Source: Apricaphanius iberus
Lineage: Eukaryota; Chordata; Actinopteri; Cyprinodontiformes; Aphaniidae
Direction: 5' to 3'
Assembly: GCA_028564705.1 (NCBI GenBank)
Contig: JAPXFQ010001151.1
Location: 372,001-436,000, forward strand
Length of the DNA: 64,000 nucleotides
Below are positions 13,351 through 25,520 of the stretch, piece after piece; position 1 is the first letter of the stretch; the number at the start of each line of letters is the position of its first letter. The position numbers and the translations under genes were made by a program. Under the pieces are notes generated by a model that was not told the origin of the DNA, ran no database searches, and worked only from the letters and a program-made list of their open reading frames with translations.

Positions 13351-16300
13351 ATGTCTAAGGTTTATCTTAGCTCTATGAATCCTGTAAAATTTATAACATG
13401 GAATATTCGCGGCGCTAGCTCCAGAGATAAAACCATTAAGATTTTCAACCATCTTACAAGATTGAAGGCAGATGTCGTCTTACTACAGGAGACTCATAAA
13501 TCAAGTTCAACAGCTAATGATTTAAAAACACCAGAGTATCCTAATATATTTTCTTCATGCTATAACTCTAGACAACGAGGAGTAGTAATATTAATAAATA
13601 GAAATACTAATTTTAAAGTAATAGACACAGCTACAGATCCAGAAGGTAGATTTATAATATTAAAACTATTTATAAATAACCAAAAGTTATGTATAGTTAG
13701 TATATATGGTCCAAATGTTGACGACCCCTCATTCTTTCATACTTTCTTCTCGGTTCTGGCTAATCACACGGATTGCTCACTTGTTCTTGGGGGAGATTTC
13801 AACTTTGGACTAAATGAAGAAATAGACAGGCTCAGTACAGCAGGGACTCAGCGCAGATGGCAATCCATAGATATAGTTAAACAGTACATGAGCGATTATG
13901 GACTCTGCGATGCATGGCGAGCGCTTCATCCCAACGACAGAAAATACACTTTTTACTCAAACGTACATCATTCTTATTCTAGATTGGACTATTTGTTAGT
14001 CAGCAGCTCACTGTTGAATGACATTTCAGACACTGAGATACATCCTATAGTGATCAGCGATCATGCTCCTGTTTCTTTAAATTTAGCAAATAAAATTGCA
14101 ACCCTTCAATATAAAAATTGGAGATTTAATACATCATTACTTAAGGATAAAGAATTTATTAAATATATTGAAAAAGAACTGGCTTCATACATGGAATTTA
14201 ATGATCTCCCTGGTATGTCGCCATCCGTCTATAGGAAGCAGGGAAAGCTGTGTTTAGAGGTAAAATAATTTCATTCTCATCAAATAAAAAGAGAACAGAA
14301 AATAAACATGTTCAGGAATTAGAAGAAACTATTAAATCATTAGAACCTTCCCTGGATAAAGAGAGCCTAAGTACAATAAGGAAAGCAAAATTAGAATTAA
14401 ATGAAATTATTAATAAAAGGACGCAGTTTTTAATCCAAAGACTTAGAATAGAAAACTTTGAACATAGTAATAAATCAGGTAGCTTCTTAGCTAATCAATT
14501 AAAAATAAATAAAGAAAAAACAACTATATCTGCATTCAAAGACAAAATTGGGAATATAATATATGACCCTGAAAAAATAAACAACACTTTCAAAGAATTT
14601 TATGAGACGTTATACACACCAGAGATAAAACCTTCAAATAATGATATTGTACAATTTCTGGATAAAATAACTCTTCCTAAACTTTCAGACAGTCAAGCAA
14701 AGGCCCTGGATTCACCGCTAACAGTGTCTGAACTCCAGGAGGCCCTCCAATCCATGCCTAATAATAAAGCTCCAGGTCCAGATGGATTTCCAGTAGAGTT
14801 CTATAAAGAATTCTGGAATATTCTGGCACCAACATTTTACAAAATGTTACAGGAAACAAAGGAAAATGGTCGAATATCACCAAACATGAATTCTGCCTAC
14901 ATCAATCTTCTATTAAAACCAGGAAAAGACCCTATGTCTCCTACCAGTTATCGTCCCATTTCTCTTATCAATGTGGATCGGAAAATAATTTGCAAAGCTC
15001 TTGCAAGAAGGATAGAGAAAATAACACCTCTAATAATCCACCCTGATCAAACAGGTTTTATAAAAGGTAGGCTCTCTTCAACAAATTCACGTAGATTAAT
15101 AGATTTAATAGATTATTCCTACTGTAAAAACGTCCCAACCAATATATTATCTTTAGATGCAGAAAAAGCATTTGATAGAGTTAACTGGAAATTTTTATTT
15201 GCAGCCTTAAATAAATTCGGATTCAGTAATTCTTTTGTAAACTGGTTAAAAATATTATACAGCTCACAAACAGCATGTATTAGGACCAATAATCAAACAT
15301 CATCAAGGTTCTTTCTTCAGAGAGGTACCAGGCAGGGATGTCCACTTTCTCCCTCCCTCTTTGCTATTTTTATTGAACCATTAGCAGCAGCAATCAGGCA
15401 AAATAATAATGTTAAAGGTATACAATGTAACAAAATAGAACATAAAATCAGTCTATACGCAGATGATGTACTACTATTTCTACAGCATTCACAAACTTCC
15501 TTGTATCAGGTAATTGAGTTAATAAAATCTTACTCAAGAGTTTCAGACTATTCCATAAATTGGTTAAAATCTACAGTCCTTCCAATCAACTGTTCTTACC
15601 AGAGTCCTGTTGCTTTACAGCTCCGGTCGGGAAATTTTACATATCTAGGTATCCATATCTCACCAAGACTGTCAGACTTATCTAAGCTAAACTACGTCCC
15701 ACTTTTAAAAAAAGTGGAAGATGATCTGGCAAGATGGAAATCCCTTCCAATATCACTTATTGGAAGGGTAGCTACAATAAAAATGATGGTTTTGCCTAGA
15801 ATCAATTATTTATTCTCAATGATCCCAAGCAAACCATCACCTGATTGGTTTAGATCTCTGGACTCTTCTGTTTCTAAATTTCTTTGGAAAGATAAACCCC
15901 CACGTATCAGCTTAAAAACACTACAGAAGTCCAAAGATAAAGGAGGTCTAGACCTACCAAACTTTCGTCATTATTTCTTAGCCAACAGACTCCAATACAC
16001 ATCAAGATGGGTAAAACACAGTTATATCGATGAGTGCTGGGTAGATGTAGAACAGACACTATGCAATAAGATAAAACTTTCAGATCTACCTTTTGTTAGC
16101 TCAAATATAAAACAAAATGAATGTTTTAAAAGTATTAATATCAGCTCCTCTCTGACAGCTTGGTGGGAATTTCTTAAAATGACAAAGACCTCACTAGTCC
16201 CATGCAGGCGTACACCCATCTGGAATAACCCGGATATCTTACAAAAAAAATGCATGATCAACTTTCCAGGCTGGAGTTGTAAAGGAATTGAATACCTGGA

Positions 16301-16600
16301 GCATATATTTGATGGAACAGACTTAACCAATTTCATACATTGGTTTCACAATTCGGAATTAACAAGAATAAATTCTTAGAATACCAACAAATTAAATCAA
16401 TTATAAAAAATAAATTTAGGCTCAATACAGTTGATTTACAAATTCCAGGAAAAGTTTTAGACTTCCTTAATCTTAACCCTCCCAAACTGCTATCTAAAAT
16501 ATACAAAACATTAAATAGAATAGATGAATCAATAGCCCTTCCTATTTCAAAATGGGAGATGGACTTGTCCATCTCAATTGACCAAAACCTCTGGTCTCAA
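13351..16600 (+). pseudogene. L1/Tx1-like ORF2: endonuclease and reverse transcriptase
   Basis: From ATG 13,351 the first 305 codons form an APE-type endonuclease: KFITWNIRGAS, then DVVLLQETHKSS with the catalytic Glu, GGDFNFGL, and a final SDHAPVSL. A frameshift near 14,230 moves to a 709-codon frame (to 16,379) with the reverse transcriptase: KAPGPDGFPVEFYKEFW, SYRPISLINVDRK, LSLDAEKAFDRVNW, RGTRQGCPLSPSLF and YADDVLLF, whose two Asp bind metal. A further frameshift near 16,370 continues the ORF to about 16,600. There it ends abruptly without the cysteine/histidine-rich C-terminal region usual in L1 ORF2. Confidence 0.92.
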
Positions 16601-19457
16601 ATTTCATGCCGCTGCCGTTGGTGCCAGCTGGGGGGGGGGGCTGTGGTCGGCCGGTGGTTGCCGGGCGCTGCTGCCTTTTACATCTCTCCGGGCGGGTTCT
16701 TGTCGCTTGCTCCCCGGTGGCCCCTTGCCGCGTCCGGGCGTCGGCGAGAGGCCGTGGCGGGTGGCCGGCGTCTCCGGGCCCGATCGGCTATATTGACACT
16801 GGACATGGCTCCTGGGTCTTGGTCTTAGCGCTCGCGGGGGTGCTGAGGTGGGGGCCTCTGGCCGGTGTTGGTCGGCCTCCACGGTGACTGACCGGTTGGT
16901 GGGGTGTGAGCTGGTGGGTGGAGGTGCTGGGTTCTGTTGCCATCCGGCCATCTGGCAGTAGTAGCAAGGCTGGAGGATGTCGGCCTGGGGATTGGCCGCC
17001 CGCGACTTCGGTCTGCTCACGGGCCTGGCGCGACATGTACGGGGTACCCGAGTCGGTGGTGCGCCGGGTTCCGGCCTCGGTGCGGGAGCCCTCGGACGCT
17101 GGCGGTGCCTGGGGCGTCTCTTATTGGCGGGGAGGCTTTTTACCATCTAGCACAGACGCTCTTTTTAACGGGGTGCGCTTGGGACGGGAGGGGTTGAGGG
17201 CGTTGAGGGGGAGGGGGGAGCTAAACTCAACCTGGGTGTCTAGTGACATGTGTTTTGTAAGCAGTGTGAATGTTGGGAAGGATTTAGGTATGCCCCTGGC
17301 ATGGGGGCTGGTGGATTCCCGGGGCCCCCATGGGGCTCGGGGGTGCCGCTGCCATGGGCCCCGACTTGACGTGCTGGGGCCTCCCACCCCTGGTGGATCG
17401 GGCCGAACGGGGGTGCCTATTGGAGTCAGCAGGGGAGCTGGCTCCCTAGGGTTGGCAGTGGTCACCCCAGTTATTTTCTCTGAGGGCCCGGGGGGGGAGA
17501 TGGGGGTACCCGGCAGTATTCCCATGTCCCCCCCCTCTGTTTTAAGTGCACATTAGAACAACACGCAACAACACCACATTGAGCGGGGGGAGAAAGGCTG
17601 GGGGGCCTTTCCACACCCCTGTTCGTTGGACCATCAGGGGTCGGAGCCCGGATAGAACATCAGGCCGTCTGGTCGGGGTCCTGGGCTGGTGGGCAGCTCT
17701 TGCCGGTGTGGGGGCCTTGGCGGTCTGCTTGTCCCCGTCCTGGTGGGCAAAGGGGTCTGTCTCCTGGGTGCAGGGGCAGGGTTCTCTATTGGGGCGTCTG
17801 TCCCTGGGCCTGGGAGTATGGAGTATAGTGTACGTATGGGGGGTATGAATGAGTGTATAGCGTCCTTTTTTCGTATGTCCTGTATTTGTAAGAATGTGTA
17901 CGCATGAGAGGGAGGGTACGTATGAGTGTCTCTGTCTGTCTATGTCTACCTGTCAGGTTGGGTGTTTGGCTGCTCTCTGGCCTGATGCATCTTCTTCCCT
18001 CCCCGTCACTCCCCGTCGGTGATGGTTGCTCCTGCCCGCTGGTTGATGATGGCTCTCGATGCCTGGGGCCGGGGGTCCCGGTTGCGGCCCGGCTCGGTCC
18101 TGGTGCATGTCGGGCGGGTCCTGGGTGGTCCGGTGTGTCGGGCGGCCGCTGTTTCGGGCCGACGTCCTCCTTGGATTGACTGGGGCACCTCTTATGGGGG
18201 TGCCGGGGTTGTAGAACAGGTTGGTGCCGTCCGGTGGATCGGTGGGGACCGTGCCTGGCGCCCAGGCCTCCTGCCGGTTCCAGGACTTCTGCTGGCTGGT
18301 CTGTTCACCTGGTGGGGCTGTCCGGCATTGGCTGGGCCCCTGATCTCGGCACCCTACGTGGGGCGGGATCTGGACCCGGGAGCTGGAAGATCTGGATGTC
18401 CAGGTGCCGGCTGGGCGTGGCCTGGGGAGGGCGTATGGGTGTGTGGTGTGGGCCGGGTTGTTGGCTGTGGGTCTTGGTCCGGGGTGGCGGCGGCGTGTGT
18501 TGTCCGTCGGTTGGCTGCGGATCCCCCTTACCTGCTGCGGCGGCGGGGGGGCCCTTGTCGGCTGGTCCCTGGTTGGGGGTGCCCCTGGTCCCCGTCGCCT
18601 CCGGTTCCTGATCCGGGCCCGCCCTGGCGTAGCCGGTTACCGGCGGAGTCCGTGGGCTCGTCACTGCGATCTCTCGGGCCCCAGCATTGCGGCTGGTGGG
18701 TGTTCCCCTGGGGCTTCCATCTGTTCCTCTCTTGGCGGGTGATCGACCCTGCGCTGATCCGCCTGTGGCCTCTGTACTCTGTGGGACCCTGGATGCATAC
18801 ATCTCTTGCCTCCTCCATGTCTGTGTCGATTCCTGTAGGACGGATTGACGGTTCCTTACACCAGCTATCAATCACTTGCATGGTGAAACCTTATTCAGAC
18901 CTGCATGCTCGCACACACATAGGTGTGGGGACATTGGTGAGGACGGACATATCTTATGCTGAGGTTATCATCATTAGTTAGTTGTTCACAGGAGCTTACC
19001 AGAAACATTTGTATTATGTTCATTAATCAATGCTTGCGTGTAGTGAAAGTGTAATTCTTAGTTTATTCTACTAGATCTGAACTATTGGTTTGGTTCTGTA
19101 CAGTTTGTTGTTTTTGTTTTGTATTACTGTTTCTCTGCCGTCCGGCAGAGGTGGAGGACTGGGATGTTTTCTTGTGTTCTTTGTTTGCCTCCCTGTCTTG
19201 TGTCGTCGGTTCGCGCCTCTGCTGGTCCGGTTTCTTTTCTTCACCTTCTTCCTTTCTCCCTTCTTGTCTCAGTTTAATGTCCATGACGTCAGGAAATTGA
19301 ACCCACAGTAATCACTAATAAAGATTTTTCATACATATACATCAAGTGGCGTACTACAGCGAAGCTGTAATACTCTGCTTGGGAAAGTAAAACTGTTGGG
19401 CTTGTACTTGGTACTCAGACACCAATTCTGAGTAGCATACTGCTAGACAGGACAGGT
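16601..19457 (+). other. G-rich 3' region of the L1 element
   Basis: About 2.3 kb (to about 18,900) is strongly GC-rich, with G well above C on the plus strand and many runs of four or more G (for example near 16,628 and 17,490). It becomes AT-richer towards 19,457. It lies between ORF2 and the poly(A) tail inside the same target duplication, so I assign it to the element as 3' untranslated sequence. Long open frames here occur on both strands (for example +16,906-17,556 and -17,146-16,604) and are proline-, glycine- and arginine-rich composition artefacts. L1 3' regions with G-rich tracts are known in mammals. Confidence 0.7.
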
Positions 19458-19484
19458 AAAAAGAAAAAAAAAAAAAAAAAAAAG
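19458..19484 (+). other. Poly(A) tail of the L1 element
   Basis: An A-run interrupted by two G abuts the right target duplication. It marks the 3' end of the inserted transcript. Confidence 0.9.
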
Positions 19485-19498
19485 AAGTAGAATGGGAG
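19485..19498 (+). repeat. Target-site duplication, right copy (L1)
   Basis: An exact repeat of 11,337-11,350. The L2 sequence continues directly after it. Confidence 0.92.
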
Positions 19499-20225
19499 GC
19501 AGATCTTTTAGTTATCAGGCTCCTCACCTGTGGAACCAGCTCCCAGTTTTAGTCTGTGAGGCAGATATTCTGTCTATATTTAAGACTAGGCTTAAAAACG
19601 TCCTTTTTCACAAAGCTTATAGTTAGAATGGCTTATTTTTGTAGTTATGCTACTATAGGCTTAGACTGTTGGAAGACAGACTGACCACCTTTCTTCACTC
19701 TTCTACTTTTATATTCTACTACTCTCCAGATATATTTTTTCTGCTGTTATTGAGATTGTTTACCCTGTTTTCTCCCAGTGTTTTTCTCCCCATATAAGCT
19801 CCACACAGTCTGGTACCCTGCTCAACTACAATGCCCCCTGCTGGATGGGGAGTATCAGCCCAGATGATGCTCAAAGTGATCGAGCATCACTCCATACTGT
19901 CTTTTCTCTGTCTTCTCAGACCCCCAGACGGTCATGGCAGATCCACAGAGCCACGTTTTGCCGGAGGTTTCTTCCTGTATAAGGGGAGTTTTTCGTCTCC
20001 ACTGTCACTACATGCCTGCTCAGTATGAGGGATTGCTGAGGAATTGCTGTGGTTGGAGTCTGCAACCTCACGTCGATGACTCATCGCAATCTGCTGGGAT
20101 TCCTTTCATCGAACACTAAATTGATTGGAATGTTTGTATGATTGTATTGAAACGACCTTCGTTGCAAAGTGTCTTGAGATGACATTTGTTGTGAATTGGC
20201 GCTAAATAAATAAAAGTGAATTGAA
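19499..20225 (+). mobile_element. L2 LINE, 3' part of the split copy
   Basis: It resumes the L2 ORF end (the SYQAPHLWNQLPVLV-like part) and runs through the L2 3' region to its terminus, GTGAATTGGCGCTAAATAAA then TAAAAGTGAATTG. It contains the family phrases GGTTTCTTCCTGT and GGGAGTTTTTC. With 10,080-11,336 it makes one L2 copy of about 2 kb. Confidence 0.88.
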
Positions 20226-20239
20226 AAAATGTAATTGAA

Positions 20240-20705
20240 TTTGTAGTTAGTTACTTACACTGAAGGAAACATAGTGACTAGTGGTTCGTATTTAGTAACT
20301 TACACTGAAGAAACCATAGTAACTAGTGGTTCATATTTAGTTACTTACACTGAAGGAAACATAGTAACTACTGGTTTGTATTTAGTTACTTCCACTGAAG
20401 TAAACATAGTAACTAGTGGTTCATAGTTAGTTACTGACACTGAAGAAAACATAGTAACTTGTGGTTTGTAGTTAATAACTTACACTGAAGAAAACATAGT
20501 AACTACTGGTTCCTATTTAGTTACTTCCACTGAAGTAAATAGAGTAACTAGTGGTTTGTATTTAGTTACTTACACTGAAGGAAACATAGTAACTAGTGGT
20601 TTGTATTTAGTTACTTCCACTGAAGGAAACATAGTAACTAGTGGTTTGTATTTAGTTACTTACTCTGAAGAAAACATAGTAACTACTGGTTTGTATTTAG
20701 TTACG
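20240..20705 (+). repeat. 45-bp minisatellite, about ten units
   Basis: Units repeat with a spacing of 45 bp (ATAGTGACTA/ATAGTAACTA at 20,271, 20,316 and 20,361, and onward). Each unit carries TAGTTACT and, 17 bases later, its reverse complement AGTAACTA, so every unit can fold into an 8-bp stem. Units differ by a few substitutions. The array starts about 15 bp after the L2 terminus. Confidence 0.93.
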
Positions 20706-20759
20706 TAGTAAACAAGTCAAGCGCTTGACCAGACGTAAGGTCTGAAACTCACAAAATTT

Positions 20760-20912
20760 CACCTCCAGTTAGTCCCTAAATGATGTTTTAACTTTCCCTA
20801 CTTTTGTTCTATTTTTTTTTTTGCTTCTATACCACCAAATCATGTAAAGCTACTCGAATTACCTAGTTGTTGAAAGTTTGCTATATAAATAAAATTGCTT
20901 TGCCTTGTCTAG
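20760..20912 (+). repeat. LINE/SINE 3' tail
   Basis: It ends TCGAATTACCTAGTTGTTGA, then AAGTTTGCTATATAAATAAA and ATTGCTTTGCC. The same tail occurs at 5,745-5,820 and 59,820-59,890. Confidence 0.6.
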
Positions 20913-21539
20913 AGCGTTCTACTGCTGATGCAGTCTGACTGAACCTCAGTATGTTAACTTCCTCTCCACCTGTCATATTTGTAGCAGTTCATTTTGTGTA
21001 TAAAATTGAAAGTTCCAGCTGTTTCTATCCACTACTGCTTTGTTTTAATAACCTCTGCTCAGCTGATGTCTGATGATAAAGTTGAGAGAACATTCAGCTT
21101 AGATATCTTTTATCTCCTTTAATACAGATAGAATTGTAATTTTCCTAGGCAAAATTGTATTTACAAGTAGTGATTTGCTGCTGTAGTGAATTATGGGTGA
21201 AGTAGACTCCCAAGAATATAGCTTTTTTTACCCCTGGGTAGAGTGATAGTCTGATAGGTCTCCAGGCTACTGCCTCAGACAACATTTCTCTATACATCCT
21301 CCTCCCATGACAATTTATCAGCCAAATCTTACAAAAACAGAGCAGCTTTATGACCCAAATCCCTTATTTAAATAAATTACAAAGACAAATGGTTTCAGGT
21401 TCTGATTAAATGCTTTAATTTACATATTTAGACGTTTGTCTCAATGAGGAAAAAAACCCGTCACCCTCAGGTTGTTAAAAACAGGGAACTAAAGACAGCA
21501 GCCCGTTCCAGTGTTTAGTTAAAAACCAACCCTGCAGCT
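20913..21539. other. Intronic sequence, nothing recognised
   Basis: No open frame, repeat or motif that I can name. Confidence 0.45.
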
Positions 21540-21790
21540 GCTAATGAGGTCTCAGAAACCCACACACCACATAAGAAACATCAGAAGATGTGAACAGGTG
21601 ATAAAGGAAGGAGCTGCTTTTATTGGAGCAGCGTGTCCAGCGCGCTTGTTTAAATGATAATGAAGTGTTTTCTCTCGGCGCCGCCGACGCCACGCTGTAA
21701 TCGCCTTTGCTCTGTGAGGCGTTTCCGAGTGCCGAGGCTTTACCCGTTTCACATGCCTGGTTCACTCTACAGAGCTTAACGGGTTGGACC
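21540..21790. other. GC-richer unique island, candidate conserved element
   Basis: Non-repetitive sequence 460 bp from a brsk2 exon, with a CpG cluster near 21,675-21,735 (CGGCGCCGCCGACGCCACGC). Two overlapping minus-strand frames of 66-74 codons show no known motif. A regulatory element is possible but conservation cannot be tested here. Confidence 0.35.
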
Positions 21791-22251
21791 TGCGATCATC
21801 CTGCAGGGCTTTCAGAAACAGCTCTGGTCAACAGTTTCTCAACTCCTCACAGGTAGGTGAGAGCCAATTAGCCTTTTTTGGTTATAAAAAATGTGCTTAA
21901 ACAAACTGAAAATATATTTAAAAAAATTATTCTCTATAAGGGTTCAAAGTTATTCTAGCTAGAATATATGCATACGGCCACCAAATATTTTCCGTATTTG
22001 ACCGTTTTTTTAAACGGTGATGGACAAATCTTAAGGCAGTCTGTCATCTGGACTGATTAGCATTCACACCTCTTACTACTTGAGAAAAATGCATGTCTGA
22101 AAAAAGTATATTGTGTGCCATCTTTCTGTGTAAATATCTCATGTTAAAACTTGAAAACGCAACTGTAGGATGAAAAACAGAAAAGAGACTGAAAGGAAGG
22201 AAGAAAAGGCTCACAAATACAGTGAAAAATTAGGTGAGAGGACAGTACTCA

Positions 22252-22404
<153 letters not shown>

Positions 22405-23346
22405 TCACTCACAGAAATTCTGCAAAGAAAATCCTTCACCTGCATCTCTCCATGCACCTAGTCACTCTTATATCGGCAGGTAGCTCACTTATTCATAGCT
22501 TAGTGATGACCTGATCAGGTGCAGATATAAAGATTGTTGCGCCTCCTCCAGAGCGAGGCTGAAACCAATGATTGAGGTGCAGAAATCTCCACAAACGTGA
22601 CACCTTTTGGCAGTATTTTATGACAGACAAGGACATCAAGCTTGGAACAAAATCATTTTTTTAAGGTCGTAGGTCAGATTGTGGTGCGATTATGAAAGTG
22701 GATCGTATGGCGTACAGCAGGGCTCAGAGATCAGAGGATGGGAGGGAAAACTCGTTTAGTGAGAACGAAAAGCAGCATCACAACTGTCTACATCCTTCTG
22801 CTTTAGAAAACAAATGTTCCAGTCAACGTTTTTTGCTTGCAGAAATTACTAAATGTCTGTGCTTCTACTAATTTCTCGATCTTAAACACTATCTTTTGAA
22901 ATATTTACAATAAACCTACCTGCTTTTATCATAAACAAGTTTCAGTTTATCCAGAAACTGTGTGGGCTTAAAATCCTCCATCACTGTGGTTCATCGAGAA
23001 ACCCCCCCCACACACAAACAGAGTAGACTGAATCGAGTCCTTCAAAGCCAAACACTTGATGTCTAACGCCGAGAGTCGGGCGCAGAGCATCTTTGATGTG
23101 CAATTGCACTTTAGATGCAGAGAGCTGCAGCCCTGAGTGGAGGAGCTAACGGTTTCAGCCAGATGAGAGGAGATCAAGAGGAGCCGCTGTCTCTAAAGTC
23201 GCCCCCGGCATCAGCTGATGAGTAGAGGGAACCAGCAGGACGGAGCGAGCACTTTCGGGAACTGTCTCAACGTCAAACACAGATGTTTTCATCAATCGCT
23301 CTGGCTCTGGGTGAAAGTGCAACAGGTAGGTCTGCAGTCCTATAAT

Positions 23347-23713
23347 CAGGGTTCCTACAGGTTTCTTCACGTTAAATTCAAGGCTTTTGAAGACCATTTA
23401 TATAACAAAATTATTACCTATTTTATGGCCTATATCACAGCCCTACCAGCAGAGAAAAACAAAATCTTTAAACTTGTGTTCATTTATTTCTCAGAGAAAT
23501 GTTGAATGTGTAAAAGATGACAACAAGCCGAGCAGAGGTGTGAAAAATCAAATGCAGCAAGCCACAGAAGTTTGGCTAACAATATTAAGTTGGTTTTAAA
23601 CATAGGTTAAGTTTTTTTTTTTTTTTAAGACTTTTTAAAACTTTTTAATGTATTATTTCCAAATTCATAAATTCAATGCTTTTAAAGCTTTTTAAGGCCA
23701 TGTAGGAACCATG
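23347..23713. mobile_element. hAT-like MITE
   Basis: The ends are inverted repeats: CAGGGTTCCTACAGG on the left, and ATGTAGGAACCATG on the right reads back as CATGGTTCCTACAT. Inner parts (TTCAAGGCTTTTGAA and TTCAATGCTTTTAAAG) continue the symmetry. TATAAT directly flanks both sides (23,341-23,346 and 23,714-23,719). At 367 bp with no transposase it is non-autonomous. The terminal sequence resembles fish hAT-derived repeats beginning CAGGGTTCC. Confidence 0.8.
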
Positions 23714-23787
23714 TATAATGTTTGGATCCGGCTATGGATTCTCCCTGGACTCAGATGAAACAAATGCTCTGCAGACTGCAGTGGTCA

Positions 23788-25239
<1,452 letters not shown>

Positions 25240-25520
25240 GGACTGATTTATCTCAGGAACATCTCTGATCCCTCCTCGTGCTTCGCTGTCCTCGCCACCT
25301 GATTTATTAGCAGATTAAGGAAAGCTGCTCGAGCGTTTAGCTGTCAGAGGCGTTTAAATTAGAAACACAGACGGCTGTGATTTGTGAGCAGGACGGTTTC
25401 TGTCCACGTCCATTATGACGGTCCGTCGCCGTCCTCGCAGCGTTAACAAAACAGATGCCAGCTCCAGCAGATTGATCAATGATTGAGCATCGTTGGCTGC
25501 AACATGCAGCAGATTACTGC
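25240..25520. other. Unique GC-richer island, candidate conserved element
   Basis: A non-repetitive stretch between AT-rich flanks, with no coding frame of note. It contains a GATTGATCAATGATTGA cluster of near-palindromic TGAT/ATCA motifs. Function not determinable. Confidence 0.35.

Larger units (their letters stand above)
11351..19484 (+). mobile_element. L1/Tx1-like LINE, 5' complete, inserted in L2
   Basis: An about 8.1 kb element lies between perfect 14-bp direct repeats and ends in an A-rich tail (19,458-19,484), the signature of target-primed reverse transcription. In order it has a 5' untranslated region, an ORF1 with coiled coil and RRM-like part, an ORF2 with APE endonuclease and reverse transcriptase of the L1/Tx1 type, and a long G-rich 3' region. 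It was later disabled by a solo LTR in ORF1, by frameshifts in ORF2 and by loss of the ORF2 C-terminus. It adds about half the length of a brsk2 intron. Confidence 0.9.

Noticed and set aside
13044..13378. Phe/Ser-rich 104-codon frame
   Set aside because: A pyrimidine-rich spacer between L1 ORF1 and ORF2.
16604..18981. Long open frames on both strands (up to 320 codons)
   Set aside because: They overlap in several frames of a GC-rich, stop-poor stretch within the L1 3' region, are Gly/Pro/Arg/Trp-rich and show no domain.
23218..23505. 95-codon plus-strand frame
   Set aside because: Most of it lies in a MITE and it has no known motif.
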